DNA of 64,000 nt from JAKVBK01 sp022447275 (GTDB taxonomy: Bacteria; Pseudomonadota; Alphaproteobacteria; Rhodobacterales; Rhodobacteraceae). Location of the stretch: assembly GCA_047125605.1 (NCBI GenBank), contig CP138932.1:1-64000 (forward strand), given 5' to 3'. A program made the position numbers and the translations under genes. Below the pieces are notes generated by a model. That model saw nothing but the letters and a program-made list of their open reading frames with translations, searched no databases and was not told the DNA's origin. Shown in pieces: positions 26,925 through 35,610 of the stretch (position 1 is its first letter; every line of letters starts with the position of its first letter).

Positions 26925-27925
26925 ATCCTCTCAACCTCCTTTTGTCCTAGCAGGCCATGGGGCCGGATAAGGATCACGATCAACACCGCAATATAGGGTA
27001 CCACTTCTGCCCATTCGCCGCCAAGCTGCCACTGTGCCATCGCCTCGAGAAAGCCCACCATGAGGGCAGCGATGAAGACGCCGACATAGCTGTCGAGCCC
27101 GCCCATGAGCACGATCGCCAGCACGGAAAACCCGAACAGCCCCAGCGAGGGTGAGACGCCGTTGCGCGTGGCCAAAATCGCGCCGGCAATTGCCCCTGTG
27201 GCTGCGGCCAGCACCCATGCTCGCCCGAACACTGCCGGCACCGAGATGCCCATTGAATAGGCTGTCTGCTGATCCTCTGCGGTTGCCCGGATGGCGACAC
27301 CGCCCTTGGAATAGCGCACCCACAAGACGATCGCCGTAAACAGGATCACTGCGATTGCGGCATTGGCGAGGTCTGCCCCGAAGAGGAATACCGGATTGCC
27401 AAACAGCTCAAACCGAACCGGGGCGTTTGGCGCGATATGCGGCACAAAGGCGGCGTCCGCTGTCCAGATCAGCCCTTTGGCGCCTGACAGCACAGAGATC
27501 AGCCCGACAGTGATCATGATCATGGCAAAGGAAGATTGCCCGATCATTGGGCGCATCAGCATGCGCTCGATCATGCGGCCCAAAATGGCGCATGCAATCA
27601 CTGCCCCTGTGATCCCGAAGATGATCCTCGGCAGGTTCGATACCCAGTCAAGTACAGCCCCCATGGGCGAGAACATGGGCGCGTTCTCGCGCGCAGCGAT
27701 CAGCCAGTCTGGCTCCCATTTCGCGAGCCAGCTTGGCATCAGCTCCAATCCCGGCAGCAGCACGGCGAAGGTATAGTAGAAATAGGCGCCAAACATGATC
27801 ATGTAGCCATGGGCAAAATTCACGACGCGGGTGGCTTTGTAGACGCTCACGATGCCCACGGCGATTAGCGCATAGATCGTGCCGGCCAGAAGGCCATTGA
27901 GCGTAAATTGTACGAACTGACCCAT
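26921..27925 (-). CDS. livH: HAAT-type ABC transporter permease LivH
   Basis: A 334-aa permease. It shows the typical start FTLNGLLAGTIYALIAVGIV, VNFAHGYMIMFGAYF and the coupling loop GVAIRATAEDQQTAYSMGI. It shares one base with the stop of livG (TGATG) and 4 bases with livM. It is in the middle of the livG-H-M-binding protein-livF-fadD operon. Confidence 0.95.
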   Translation of the reverse strand: MGQFVQFTLNGLLAGTIYALIAVGIVSVYKATRVVNFAHGYMIMFGAYFYYTFAVLLPGLELMPSWLAKWEPDWLIAARENAPMFSPMGAVLDWVSNLPRIIFGITGAVIACAILGRMIERMLMRPMIGQSSFAMIMITVGLISVLSGAKGLIWTADAAFVPHIAPNAPVRFELFGNPVFLFGADLANAAIAVILFTAIVLWVRYSKGGVAIRATAEDQQTAYSMGISVPAVFGRAWVLAAATGAIAGAILATRNGVSPSLGLFGFSVLAIVLMGGLDSYVGVFIAALMVGFLEAMAQWQLGGEWAEVVPYIAVLIVILIRPHGLLGQKEVERI

Positions 27926-28686
27926 CAGACCGCTGTCCCCAGATAGGCTTCGATAACGGCGGGATTGGCCGAAACCTCTGCTGGTGTGCCTTCCGCGATC
28001 TGATGGCCGAAATTCAGCACAACCACATGCGAGCAGATGTCCATTACCATGTGCATGTCATGCTCCACCAAAAGGATTGTCGTGCCGAATTCCTGCTGCA
28101 CATCGAGGATGAAACGCGCCATATCGCCGGTTTCTTCCCGGTTCATGCCAGCAACGGGTTCGTCGAGCAAAAGCACCTTTGGCTGCATTGCGAGAGCCCG
28201 GCCCAACTCCACCCGTTTTTGCAAACCATAGGGCAACATGGTGATCGGAAGTTTGCGTATGTGGTCGATCTCGAGAAAATCGATCACCCGCTCTTCGATC
28301 TCTTCGCGATAGGCGATCTCCTCGCGCTGGGCGGCGCCGAAATAGCGCAGGGCTGACCATACATCGGTTTTCAGGCGCGTATGTCCGCCCAGCTTGATGT
28401 TGTCGAGGACGGTCATGCCTCGAAACAGGGCGATGTTCTGAAAGGTCCGCGCGATCCCAAGCGCGGCACGGGCATCCGGCGCCAACCTCGTGATGTCATT
28501 GCCGTCGAAAAGAACCTGCCCGCTGTCTGGCGTGTAAAATCCCGACATTGCATTGAAAAGCGAGGTTTTGCCCGCGCCGTTGGGGCCGATCACACCGGTG
28601 ATTTCCCCCGCACGTGCTGTAAAACTGACGCCCTGCAGCGCCTTGATGCCCCCAAAGGACAGATGCAGATTGCGAACTTCAAGCAC
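27925..28686 (-). CDS. livG: HAAT-type ABC transporter ATPase LivG
   Basis: A 253-aa ATPase with Walker A GPNGAGKTS, LivG-type insertion and C-terminus (LLVEHDMHMVMDICSHVVVL, then GTPAEVSANPAVIEAYLG). The signature is slightly divergent (LPYGLQKRVELGRALAM), as is usual for LivG. It is the first gene of the transporter operon; the promoter should lie in 28687-28826. Confidence 0.95.
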   Translation of the reverse strand: MLEVRNLHLSFGGIKALQGVSFTARAGEITGVIGPNGAGKTSLFNAMSGFYTPDSGQVLFDGNDITRLAPDARAALGIARTFQNIALFRGMTVLDNIKLGGHTRLKTDVWSALRYFGAAQREEIAYREEIEERVIDFLEIDHIRKLPITMLPYGLQKRVELGRALAMQPKVLLLDEPVAGMNREETGDMARFILDVQQEFGTTILLVEHDMHMVMDICSHVVVLNFGHQIAEGTPAEVSANPAVIEAYLGTAV

Positions 28687-28826
28687 TGCTCGCGTCCCTC
28701 CCCTATGCGACGGTGTATTATTTTTTTGGCGTCACAGGGGAAATGTTAATCGCAGCTTTTGGTCACGTCCAGCAGATGTGGGCCTGATCTTTATCAATCG
28801 TCTGCGATGCAGGAGGAAAGGTGTCT

Positions 28827-30140
28827 TTAGCCGACGTGTTTCCGGATCTTGCGCACCATCAACCAGACCAAGAAAACAACGGGAGGCGTGAGCATTGCTT
28901 CCGTCACGGTTTCGCTGAGGCCAAGGGTTTCAGTGAACGGATAGGCAACGTAGCTGGTCAGGTTGACGGCATAGTAGCTGATCGCGACGACAGACAGGCC
29001 TTCTACCGTTTCTTGCAGGCGCAGTTGCAGATCGGCTCGCCTGTCCATGCTTTTCAGGAGGTCCTGATTTTGCGCTTGGCGCGCCACGTCGACACGGGTG
29101 CGCAAAAGGCCGCCTGCGCGCAGCGCGCGCCCTGCCATCGCCTTTAGCCGCGCTTCGGTCGATTTGACCGTGCGCATGGCTGGGTCAAACCTGCGGGTCA
29201 TGAACTCCTCGAAGGTGACGCGCCCTTGCACGCGCTGTTCACGTAGAGCGGCGATGCGTTGCAGCACAATCGCTTCATAGGCAGCTGTCGCGCCAAAGCG
29301 GAATGTTGATTGGGCCATCATATTTTCCAACTCGGCAGCGATGGCCAGAAGTTGCGATAGGCTATCTTCGGCATCCACGTCCTGATCTGACATGCGCCCG
29401 ACAAGCTCTGTCAGCCGGGTGTCGATCTCTCCCATTGCGCGCGACAACTCCCGTGCGCGCGGCAGGCCCAGCATCGACATTGTTTTGTAGGTTTCGATTT
29501 CGATGAGTCGCTGAACGACCCGTCCGACCCGTCGTGGGCCCACATCTGGCCGGACGAAAACAGCCAGTCGGGTGTGGCCCGCGCTGTCGATCCGGAAGTC
29601 TGCCGAAACAACCGCATCGCCATCCAGAACTTCGCTGATCGTGAGGCTTTCACTGACAAACCAAGCCTTGGACTGCTCCACAGCAGTCTCAATGCCGCCT
29701 TCAAGACGTTGCACCCGGATCAAGGCAGAGGTCATCCTCTGACCTGGGGCTTTATCCAGCCAGTCGGCGGGAAAAACATCGAAGCTGGCCGGGTCAAATG
29801 GCCGGGCCTCAACGCCATCCAGGAAGATAGTGTAAGTCACGAACTCGGTGTGGCATTCCCATTTGATCCGATGGCGGCCGAGTTCTCCGAAATAATGCGT
29901 GGCCTCTGGGGCGGGATGTGTTGCGCCGAAGCGATCCAACAATTCCAGCAGATGAGCGCGATCTGCGCCCCTGTCGCGAGAGGCCGCTGCTTCTGGCCGC
30001 TTGATCGCCAGATAGACGGCATGAGTTGGTGGAGCCAGATCCGGAAACGGTCGCGCGTGCAGCTCGTTGGCCAATTCGTAGCGCAGCGGATGGTCTTGGA
30101 ACCCGTCCAACTGCGCCGAGGGGATAGATGCGTCATTCAT
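28827..30140 (-). CDS. DUF3422 family membrane protein
   Basis: A 437-aa protein of the DUF3422 family, common in alpha- and betaproteobacteria. The N-terminal part reads HPLRYELANELHARPFPDL and the middle is predicted helical with a coiled-coil character (STEARLKAMAGRALRAGGLL). Two C-terminal membrane helices (VEGLSVVAISYYAVNLTSYV and LTPPVVFLVWLMVRKI) end the protein. The layout resembles CorA-like proteins with a large cytoplasmic domain and two terminal helices, but no function is proven. It is monocistronic. Confidence 0.9.
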   Translation of the reverse strand: MNDASIPSAQLDGFQDHPLRYELANELHARPFPDLAPPTHAVYLAIKRPEAAASRDRGADRAHLLELLDRFGATHPAPEATHYFGELGRHRIKWECHTEFVTYTIFLDGVEARPFDPASFDVFPADWLDKAPGQRMTSALIRVQRLEGGIETAVEQSKAWFVSESLTISEVLDGDAVVSADFRIDSAGHTRLAVFVRPDVGPRRVGRVVQRLIEIETYKTMSMLGLPRARELSRAMGEIDTRLTELVGRMSDQDVDAEDSLSQLLAIAAELENMMAQSTFRFGATAAYEAIVLQRIAALREQRVQGRVTFEEFMTRRFDPAMRTVKSTEARLKAMAGRALRAGGLLRTRVDVARQAQNQDLLKSMDRRADLQLRLQETVEGLSVVAISYYAVNLTSYVAYPFTETLGLSETVTEAMLTPPVVFLVWLMVRKIRKHVG

Positions 30141-30590
30141 GGGGAAAGGGTTAGGTGTCAGATGAGGTCGAGTAAAGTTATAAATTGCTGTTTTAAATCA
30201 TTTTTTTAGAATACTGTTGCACACAAACCTTGTGCCGCGCACGCCCCTGCCTTGCGCCGCACAAGCTTTCTGCGGGGATAGTGGAAAATTTCTTCTAATT
30301 TTCAGTAACCTCCTTGAACAACCACCGCCCTGCTTTGCTGTGTTCCAATTTTGGCGGTTGGTCGAAGGGCGTGGCGCGGGCCGGCAGGCGCCGAGGCAGG
30401 CTGTCCTCGCGCTTGGGGGCTGGTAGCCCAGACCCTATGCGACGTGGAAAGCGATTGCAGGCAAAGGCCTTTAAAGCGTTTGTTGGTGCCAAGTTGGACC
30501 AATCTACATCTGCTCTTGCGCGCGGGCCTCTTTCCCTGCGGTATCGCAGCTCCTACTGTCAGGGGGATCACAGATGGAATGAGAGCCCCC
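30141..30590. other. Intergenic stretch between DUF3422 and Fe-ADH genes
   Basis: About 450 bases between two divergent genes. The first part near 30165-30310 is AT-rich and should hold the two promoters. The rest is GC-rich, with frames on both strands that look like random open sequence. I recognise no gene, RNA or repeat. Confidence 0.5.
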
Positions 30591-31763
30591 ATGAGCGACT
30601 TCAGTTTCAACACGACAGCCTCGATACGCCAAATGCGCGGTGGGGCGGGACAACTTGGCCAGATGCTGATCGATTCCGGGATGGCACGCTCTGGCGATGT
30701 GGTCTTGTTTGTGACCGACCCGGGCATTCGCGCATTGCAATTGGATCAGGGCGCACGTGACAGCCTGCAAGCCGCAGGGCTGCAGGTTGCGATTTTTGAC
30801 GCCATTACAGCGGATCCGGAAGCGGAAGCCGTTGAGGCAGCTGCCGCTGCTGCGCGCGCTGCCGCTGCGCAGGCGGTGGTCGGTTTTGGAGGGGGATCAT
30901 CCATGGATGTGGCCAAGGTCGCAGCCCTACGGGCGATGTCTGATCAGCCCCTCGAGCAGATGTTTGGTGTTGGCATGGCACGCGGGCGCAGATTGCCATT
31001 GGTGTTGGTTCCCACCACGGCGGGCACTGGGTCTGAGGTGACGCCGGTCTCCATCCTCACCACGGGTACGGAGGAAAAGAAGGGGGTCGTGTCCCCCTTG
31101 ATCCTGCCTGATATCGCGGTGCTGGATGCTGAACTGACTTTGGGATTGCCACCGGCTGTGACGGCAGCCACTGGTGTGGATGCGATGGTCCATGCGATCG
31201 AGGCTTTCACGTCTCGATCCGCAAACAACAATCCGATCAGCCGCATGTTGGCTGTTCAGGCGCTGCGTCTGCTGTCGGGCAACATCCATCAAGTTGTGCA
31301 AGACGGCGCGGATATTGAGGCGCGCGAAGCGATGCTTTTGGGGGCGATGTTGGCGGGGCAGGCCTTTGCAAATTCACCTGTGGCGGCGGTGCACGCGCTG
31401 GCTTATCCGGTAGGAAGCCTCTTCAAGGTGCCGCACGGCCTGTCGAACGCTTTGGTTTTGCCTGCGGTCATGCGGTTCAATGCGCCGGCCTGCGCGACAG
31501 AATACGCAGAACTGGCCCCCCACATTTTCAAGGATATGTCAGCCACTGGGCAGGCGGGCGTGGTGGCGGAAGAATTGATCAAGCGTCTTGATGCCTTGAA
31601 CGCAGATCTTGGTCTCACGGGGGGGCTGAGCGGAGTAGGAATTACCGGCCAAGATATCGCCCGGCTTGCAAGGGATGCGATGAATCAAACCCGTCTTTTG
31701 GTGAACAATCCACGCCCCGTCTCTGAGGAAGACGCACGCGCCATCTATCGCGAGGCGCTGTAA
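30591..31763 (+). CDS. Iron-containing alcohol dehydrogenase
   Basis: A 390-aa group III alcohol dehydrogenase. The NAD-binding GFGGGSSMDVAKVAALRA, VPTTAGTGSEVTPVSIL, and the metal ligands in GVDAMVHAIEAFTS (D, H) and VAAVHALAYPVGSLFKVPHG (H, H) are present. The start is 30591 (MSDFSFNTTASIRQMRGGAG) or possibly 30579. The enzyme interconverts an alcohol and aldehyde/ketone with NAD(P). A thioesterase gene starts 3 bases after its stop, so the two are coupled. The physiological substrate is unknown. Confidence 0.92.
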   Translation: MSDFSFNTTASIRQMRGGAGQLGQMLIDSGMARSGDVVLFVTDPGIRALQLDQGARDSLQAAGLQVAIFDAITADPEAEAVEAAAAAARAAAAQAVVGFGGGSSMDVAKVAALRAMSDQPLEQMFGVGMARGRRLPLVLVPTTAGTGSEVTPVSILTTGTEEKKGVVSPLILPDIAVLDAELTLGLPPAVTAATGVDAMVHAIEAFTSRSANNNPISRMLAVQALRLLSGNIHQVVQDGADIEAREAMLLGAMLAGQAFANSPVAAVHALAYPVGSLFKVPHGLSNALVLPAVMRFNAPACATEYAELAPHIFKDMSATGQAGVVAEELIKRLDALNADLGLTGGLSGVGITGQDIARLARDAMNQTRLLVNNPRPVSEEDARAIYREAL

Positions 31764-31766
31764 ATC

Positions 31767-32210
31767 ATGGCACAAAGGCCGGCCCCTGCAACCCGCGATC
31801 AGTTTGCCGTGTTTCGTCTGCTCCAGACCCGATGGATGGACAACGATATCTATGGGCACATGAACAATGTGGTGCATTACTCCTTGTTTGATACGGCGGT
31901 GAACGGTTGGCTAATGGAGCAAGGGCTGCTCAATCCACACAGCGATACCAGCTATGGTTTGGTTGTGGAGACAGGATGCCGCTACCATGCTGAACTGGCC
32001 TTCCCCATGCAAATACATGCTGGGCTGCGGGTCAGTAAACTGGGGCAGTCTTCTGTGCGTTTCGAAGTGGGGCTCTTTGCCGATGCGGCCCAACAGGCAG
32101 CAGCTGAGGGCCACTTCGTCCATGTCTATGTTAGCCGCGTGGGGCACCGCCCTGTTGAGATCAACGCTGCGCGGCGGGCCGCCTTCCAATCCCTGATGTT
32201 GTCGCCTTAG
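31767..32210 (+). CDS. Acyl-CoA thioesterase, 4-hydroxybenzoyl-CoA thioesterase (hot-dog) family
   Basis: A 147-aa hot-dog fold protein. The motif WMDNDIYGHMNNVVHYSLFD has the catalytic aspartate and the GHMNN turn of the 4HBT/YbgC group. It hydrolyses an acyl-CoA thioester. It lies 3 bases after the Fe-ADH gene and is probably translationally coupled. The pair could convert an acyl-CoA-linked product and an alcohol in one route, but that is inference. Confidence 0.9.
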   Translation: MAQRPAPATRDQFAVFRLLQTRWMDNDIYGHMNNVVHYSLFDTAVNGWLMEQGLLNPHSDTSYGLVVETGCRYHAELAFPMQIHAGLRVSKLGQSSVRFEVGLFADAAQQAAAEGHFVHVYVSRVGHRPVEINAARRAAFQSLMLSP

Positions 32211-32309
32211 GCGCCATCTTCAAAATAACGAGCCAGTTTTCGGCTAGTCGTGATCGATATGGTGGGACACCATAAAAGTTTGTGCTAGCTTTATTTGAAA
32301 TGGCGGAGA

Positions 32310-32846
32310 ATGGCTGTGTTCGGGGTTCTGCTGGGAAAAAATAGTCTTACTGAAGAAGTCTTGGTGCACTCAATCGAGTACACCAACGAAAACGGCCATA
32401 GTTCTACTGTGTTCGATGAGGGGCGGTGTCCGTCGGATGTCTTCTCGGACGAACTGGCAATCTTACTTGCGGCTCTTGCCCCTCTCTTTTCAGACTTTCC
32501 TATTGCATCCATCCCCGATGACATCACGCTGGATATTGGCGACAGCAAGTTGGCCGATATGCGGATATGCCGGATGTCGAGCACGGGTGTAGATACCAGG
32601 TTTATGCTTCGGTTTGCCCATGTTGACGGGGGCCTGGAGCCATTTTTCAAGCAGCCGTGCGCCAGCCCTGATAACCGAGACGTTTTGGAAACGGTGCTGC
32701 AGCCAGCCCTGCGTATCGCTGAGCGCTTGCGCACGGTTTATGAGGGCAAACTGGCCCCGTATCCGCGTCATCGCTTGCAGGCGCATGAAGACGAGTTGCA
32801 ACAGATCAGCGAGAAAGCGGTGCGGGTGATTACCAGCAGGCGTTGA
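32310..32846 (+). CDS. Hypothetical protein
   Basis: About 178 aa from ATG 32310; a TTG at 32295 is also possible and neither has a good ribosome binding site. I recognise no family. It is soluble, acidic, and has a helical C-terminus (QAHEDELQQISEKAVRVI). Base composition is lower in GC than most neighbours. The convergent gene 34 bases downstream is also an orphan with a similar length and a helical C-terminus. Frames on the opposite strand here look like shadows. Confidence 0.5.
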   Translation: MAVFGVLLGKNSLTEEVLVHSIEYTNENGHSSTVFDEGRCPSDVFSDELAILLAALAPLFSDFPIASIPDDITLDIGDSKLADMRICRMSSTGVDTRFMLRFAHVDGGLEPFFKQPCASPDNRDVLETVLQPALRIAERLRTVYEGKLAPYPRHRLQAHEDELQQISEKAVRVITSRR

Positions 32847-32880
32847 TCCAGGAACGCCCTCGGAACACATGGGCTCCGGT

Positions 32881-33528
32881 TCAGTCTAGATGCCGATTGC
32901 CAGCGGCCCGATTTCTGGGAAATTCTGTGACAGAAGAGTTCGCGCTTGTGGGCAAAGGCGCCAGGGGCTCAAGCCGTGCTTTCAATTTCTCTTCGCTTTT
33001 TCTCAAGGCAATCAATTGCTGGCTTTGATCTTCCCTGTTGCCGCTCATTGCCTTTGTTGAGCGTAGGAGTTCCAGCAGGGGATTCACCAAGCCGAAAAGA
33101 GTATCCACTGCGAGATCGGATGCGCTCTGATCCGTTGGCAAACCGGGCAAGGCAGTCGTTCTGAAAATGGACGTGGGTGAGCCGAACATCTCCAAAAAGT
33201 GTATTGATACCTTCTGCGTTCCAGCGGGGCCCTGTGAACGGGCCACATGGAGGCCGCGCAGGATCACTGACTGGCTGGCGAAAGTGTATTCCGAAGATGA
33301 AAATACTGGGCAGTCCTGACCCACAAGTGCTGCAAGACGCGCCAGTTCCTGTGCTGCAGCGCCTGCAAATACGTCCTGCAAAGAAGGCATTGCCGTGAAG
33401 GTGGATTTGTTTTCAAATTGGTGATGCCGAAGCTTCGACCCAATCACCTTAGGCTCAGTTTGCCCGTTGCCGAGCCACAATGTTACAACAAACTTTGCCT
33501 GGCCGTGCGCTGCCAATGTTTGGCGCAT
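32881..33528 (-). CDS. Hypothetical protein
   Basis: A 215-aa soluble protein of no family known to me. It starts at 33528 with an AAGGGG site 9 bases upstream. It has an N-terminal part with strand-like segments, a middle (AGAAAQELARLAALVG) helix, and a C-terminal lysine/glutamate helix (RKSEEKLKARLEPL). It is convergent with the orphan gene at 32310. Codon use is less biased than in core genes, suggesting an accessory gene. Confidence 0.55.
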   Translation of the reverse strand: MRQTLAAHGQAKFVVTLWLGNGQTEPKVIGSKLRHHQFENKSTFTAMPSLQDVFAGAAAQELARLAALVGQDCPVFSSSEYTFASQSVILRGLHVARSQGPAGTQKVSIHFLEMFGSPTSIFRTTALPGLPTDQSASDLAVDTLFGLVNPLLELLRSTKAMSGNREDQSQQLIALRKSEEKLKARLEPLAPLPTSANSSVTEFPRNRAAGNRHLD

Positions 33529-34196
33529 GCTGCAATTCCCCTTGCCTTGGATCGTCGATAGATAAACTGGCCGGCCCTAACAAAGCGTTAACCATCATTT
33601 AAAACAAGCTTGGAACGCCTAGCTCCAGTCGCGAGAAAATATTTTGCGATTGGCAGCCGTTTTTGAGCCGTTCGCCATTCCCAATCGGGCCGCCGGCCGC
33701 TTGCCCGACGAAGAAGCCATTTTCAGAAGTTTGTTGTTCTGATTGGTGAGACTCTGATCCCGTGACAAATGCTTTTGGCCCCTCACGGAATGAGCTTTGC
33801 AGGACAGCGTTGGGACCTTTGCTTTGGAGCGGTTGCGCCTATCTCAGATGCGCCTTTGGAACTTGATCAATAGGCCAAACTCCGCCGGTGCGATCGCTTT
33901 TGTATCTACGCGACATGAGACTGTGACCGAACGGCCGGTCTCAGAGGTTTTCCAGTGGTCTGGGGCGCGTTAGCAGTAGGCTGAATGCAGGATTTGCTCT
34001 TGCTTGCCATGTGTCGGCTTGCTGGCGCCACTCCCGGTTTTCAGCCGGTGCCGAAGCTTTCCGGTGCCACTGCCGGGGACACCTACCTAAACGTATACAG
34101 CGCCTAATCGTTCCCGTTCCCAGACAAACTTAATCTGCAATATCTATCGCCCTTCAATTTCCCGAAGATGGTCTGGCGACTTTGCAGGAGGTGCGC
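33529..34196. other. Long intergenic stretch, no recognisable gene
   Basis: About 668 bases with all frames interrupted. I looked for transposase, tRNA and protein remnants on both strands and found none I can name. Base composition is moderate, with short AT-rich blocks (33576-33615 and 33635-33650). It may be decayed accessory DNA plus the cupin promoter. Confidence 0.5.
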
Positions 34197-34613
34197 ATGA
34201 CAATCCATGACAAACCAGATGCGGCACAGGCGACGAAGATCACTGGCGAGGAAAATCCGGCGCCGGTGCTCGGTCAGGTTTGCGAGCGCCCTTGGGGTAA
34301 GTACCAAATTGTCGATCTCGGCAGCCGGTTTCAAGTCAAACGGATCACTGTATCGCCCGGTGCGCAACTCAGTCTTCAATCTCACGTTCACCGGAGTGAG
34401 CATTGGTGCGTTGTCAGCGGAGCGGCACAAGTCACTGTTGGAGAGGATGAGTTCCTGCTTGGTGAAAATGAGAACACCTATATCCCGGTTGGTGCAGTCC
34501 ATCGCCTCTGCAACCCGGGCAAAGTCGACGTTGTGATGATTGAAGTACAGACCGGGTCATACCTCGGCGAAGACGACATCATCCGATACTCCGACATATA
34601 CGACCGCGTTTGA
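34197..34613 (+). CDS. Stand-alone mannose-6-phosphate isomerase type II-like cupin
   Basis: A 138-aa cupin like the C-terminal domain of bifunctional GDP-mannose pyrophosphorylase/phosphomannose isomerase. It has the family opening CERPWGKYQIVDLGSRFQVK, the cupin motif SLQSHVHRSEHWCVVSGAAQ, and NTYIPVGAVHRLCNPG. Metal ligands H, H, E and H are intact. ATG 34197 is chosen because AGGAGGT lies 5 bases upstream. The pyrophosphorylase domain is absent and no sugar-nucleotide gene is adjacent, so isomerase or regulatory sugar binding are both possible. Confidence 0.85.
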   Translation: MTIHDKPDAAQATKITGEENPAPVLGQVCERPWGKYQIVDLGSRFQVKRITVSPGAQLSLQSHVHRSEHWCVVSGAAQVTVGEDEFLLGENENTYIPVGAVHRLCNPGKVDVVMIEVQTGSYLGEDDIIRYSDIYDRV

Positions 34614-34644
34614 AGCCAAATTCACGATGGCTAACCGTCTCCCT

Positions 34645-34718
34645 GGCCGAGGCGTATTTAACCGCTCATGTTGCCTCGGCCCGGAGGCCCCACCGTTTCT
34701 AGAAACGGTGGGGCTTTT
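34645..34718 (+). terminator. Double hairpin with intrinsic terminator after the cupin gene
   Basis: Hairpin 1 pairs GGCCGAGGC (34645-34653) with GCCTCGGCC (34673-34681). Hairpin 2 is a 14-bp perfect palindrome, GCCCCACCGTTTCT/AGAAACGGTGGGGC (34687-34714), followed by TTTT. The second is a strong Rho-independent terminator. The first makes a stable 3'-UTR element or the body of a small RNA. Confidence 0.85.
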
Positions 34719-34807
34719 GATTCTAATGCACAAAATGCGAGGGCTGCCCCCTCGAGGGCGGGCACCGATATTCCGGTAGGAAAATCTAGATAACGAGCAG
34801 ATGTCTA

Positions 34808-34837
34808 ACAGCCAGCCAGCCAGCCAGCCTGCCTGCC
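34808..34837 (+). repeat. Short tetranucleotide repeat (GCCA/GCCT)
   Basis: Four to five GCCA units are followed by two to three GCCT units in non-coding DNA between the cupin terminator and the CMD-family gene. It is short; slippage is possible but no reading frame is affected. Confidence 0.6.
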
Positions 34838-35099
34838 GAGGTGAAAACTGGCCTGTGCAGATGTGCGTTTCTGCGCACTCCAATATTGATGCAGGCGTAT
34901 CCTTCTTGAGTTTGCTTGATCCGGAACGCACCGGATGAAGCCGCTGAAAGGCAAAGCTACAATTGCACAAAATCACGGTGCGATGGTCCAAATGCGGATT
35001 TCTGGTTGCGGCAGCGCTGGATATGGCTGTCTCTGGAGACGCGCGCTTTACAAGCGCGGTGAGGCAAACAGCATTGCAATCAAATCAGGAGGTGAGCCC
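34838..35099. other. Upstream region of the CMD-family gene
   Basis: No gene seen in about 260 bases. An open frame from 34935 joins the CMD gene in frame, but its residues are not family-like and the strong AGGAGGT site at 35088 marks the real start. Confidence 0.5.
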
Positions 35100-35492
35100 A
35101 TGGGCCTGTTCGACGAAGACTTGTTTCGCAAAGGGTTGGAGCAGCGCAAATCCACACTCGGTGCTGCCTATGTCGAGAAAAACCTGGAGGCTGCGGATGA
35201 GTTTACGCGTCCGTTCCAAGAGGCCATGACGGCGTGGTGCTGGGGCTTTGGCTGGGAGGACGAGGTCATTGATGCCAAAACCCGCTCCATGATGAACCTG
35301 AGCATGATTGGAGCAATCGGCAAAATGAACGAGTGGGAAATCCATTGCCGCGGCGCGCGGACCAACGGTGTGAGTTGGGAGGAAATCCGGGCGATCATCC
35401 ACGTTGTCGGGATCTATTGCGGTGTGCCGCAAAGCCTCGAATGCTTCCGTGTTGCCCGCAAGGTGCGGGACGCGGAGCAGACCGAGGGCTAA
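35100..35492 (+). CDS. Carboxymuconolactone decarboxylase family protein
   Basis: A 130-aa all-helical protein of the CMD/AhpD-like family. It begins MGLFDEDLFRKGLEQRKSTL. The segment FGWEDEVIDAKTRSMMNLSM and the WEIHCRGARTNGVSWEEIRA helix match gamma-carboxymuconolactone decarboxylase. There is no CxxC pair, so it is not an AhpD-type reductase. No protocatechuate pathway genes are adjacent. The start at 35100 has an AGGAGGT site. Confidence 0.88.
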   Translation: MGLFDEDLFRKGLEQRKSTLGAAYVEKNLEAADEFTRPFQEAMTAWCWGFGWEDEVIDAKTRSMMNLSMIGAIGKMNEWEIHCRGARTNGVSWEEIRAIIHVVGIYCGVPQSLECFRVARKVRDAEQTEG

Positions 35493-35610
35493 GTTGGCAC
35501 AATGCGGTGTCCGGTCCGCCAAAACGTGCGCGTGTAGGTCAGCCCAAGGTTCTGCGCCGTATTCAGGCGCTGGGCATGCTTTGGCCTTACGTGTCAGGCG
35601 CCGATAGGCG

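Noticed and set aside
32490..32870. Minus-strand frame overlapping the orphan gene at 32310
   Set aside because: No ribosome binding site or family signal; the plus frame has better residue composition, though confidence in either is limited.
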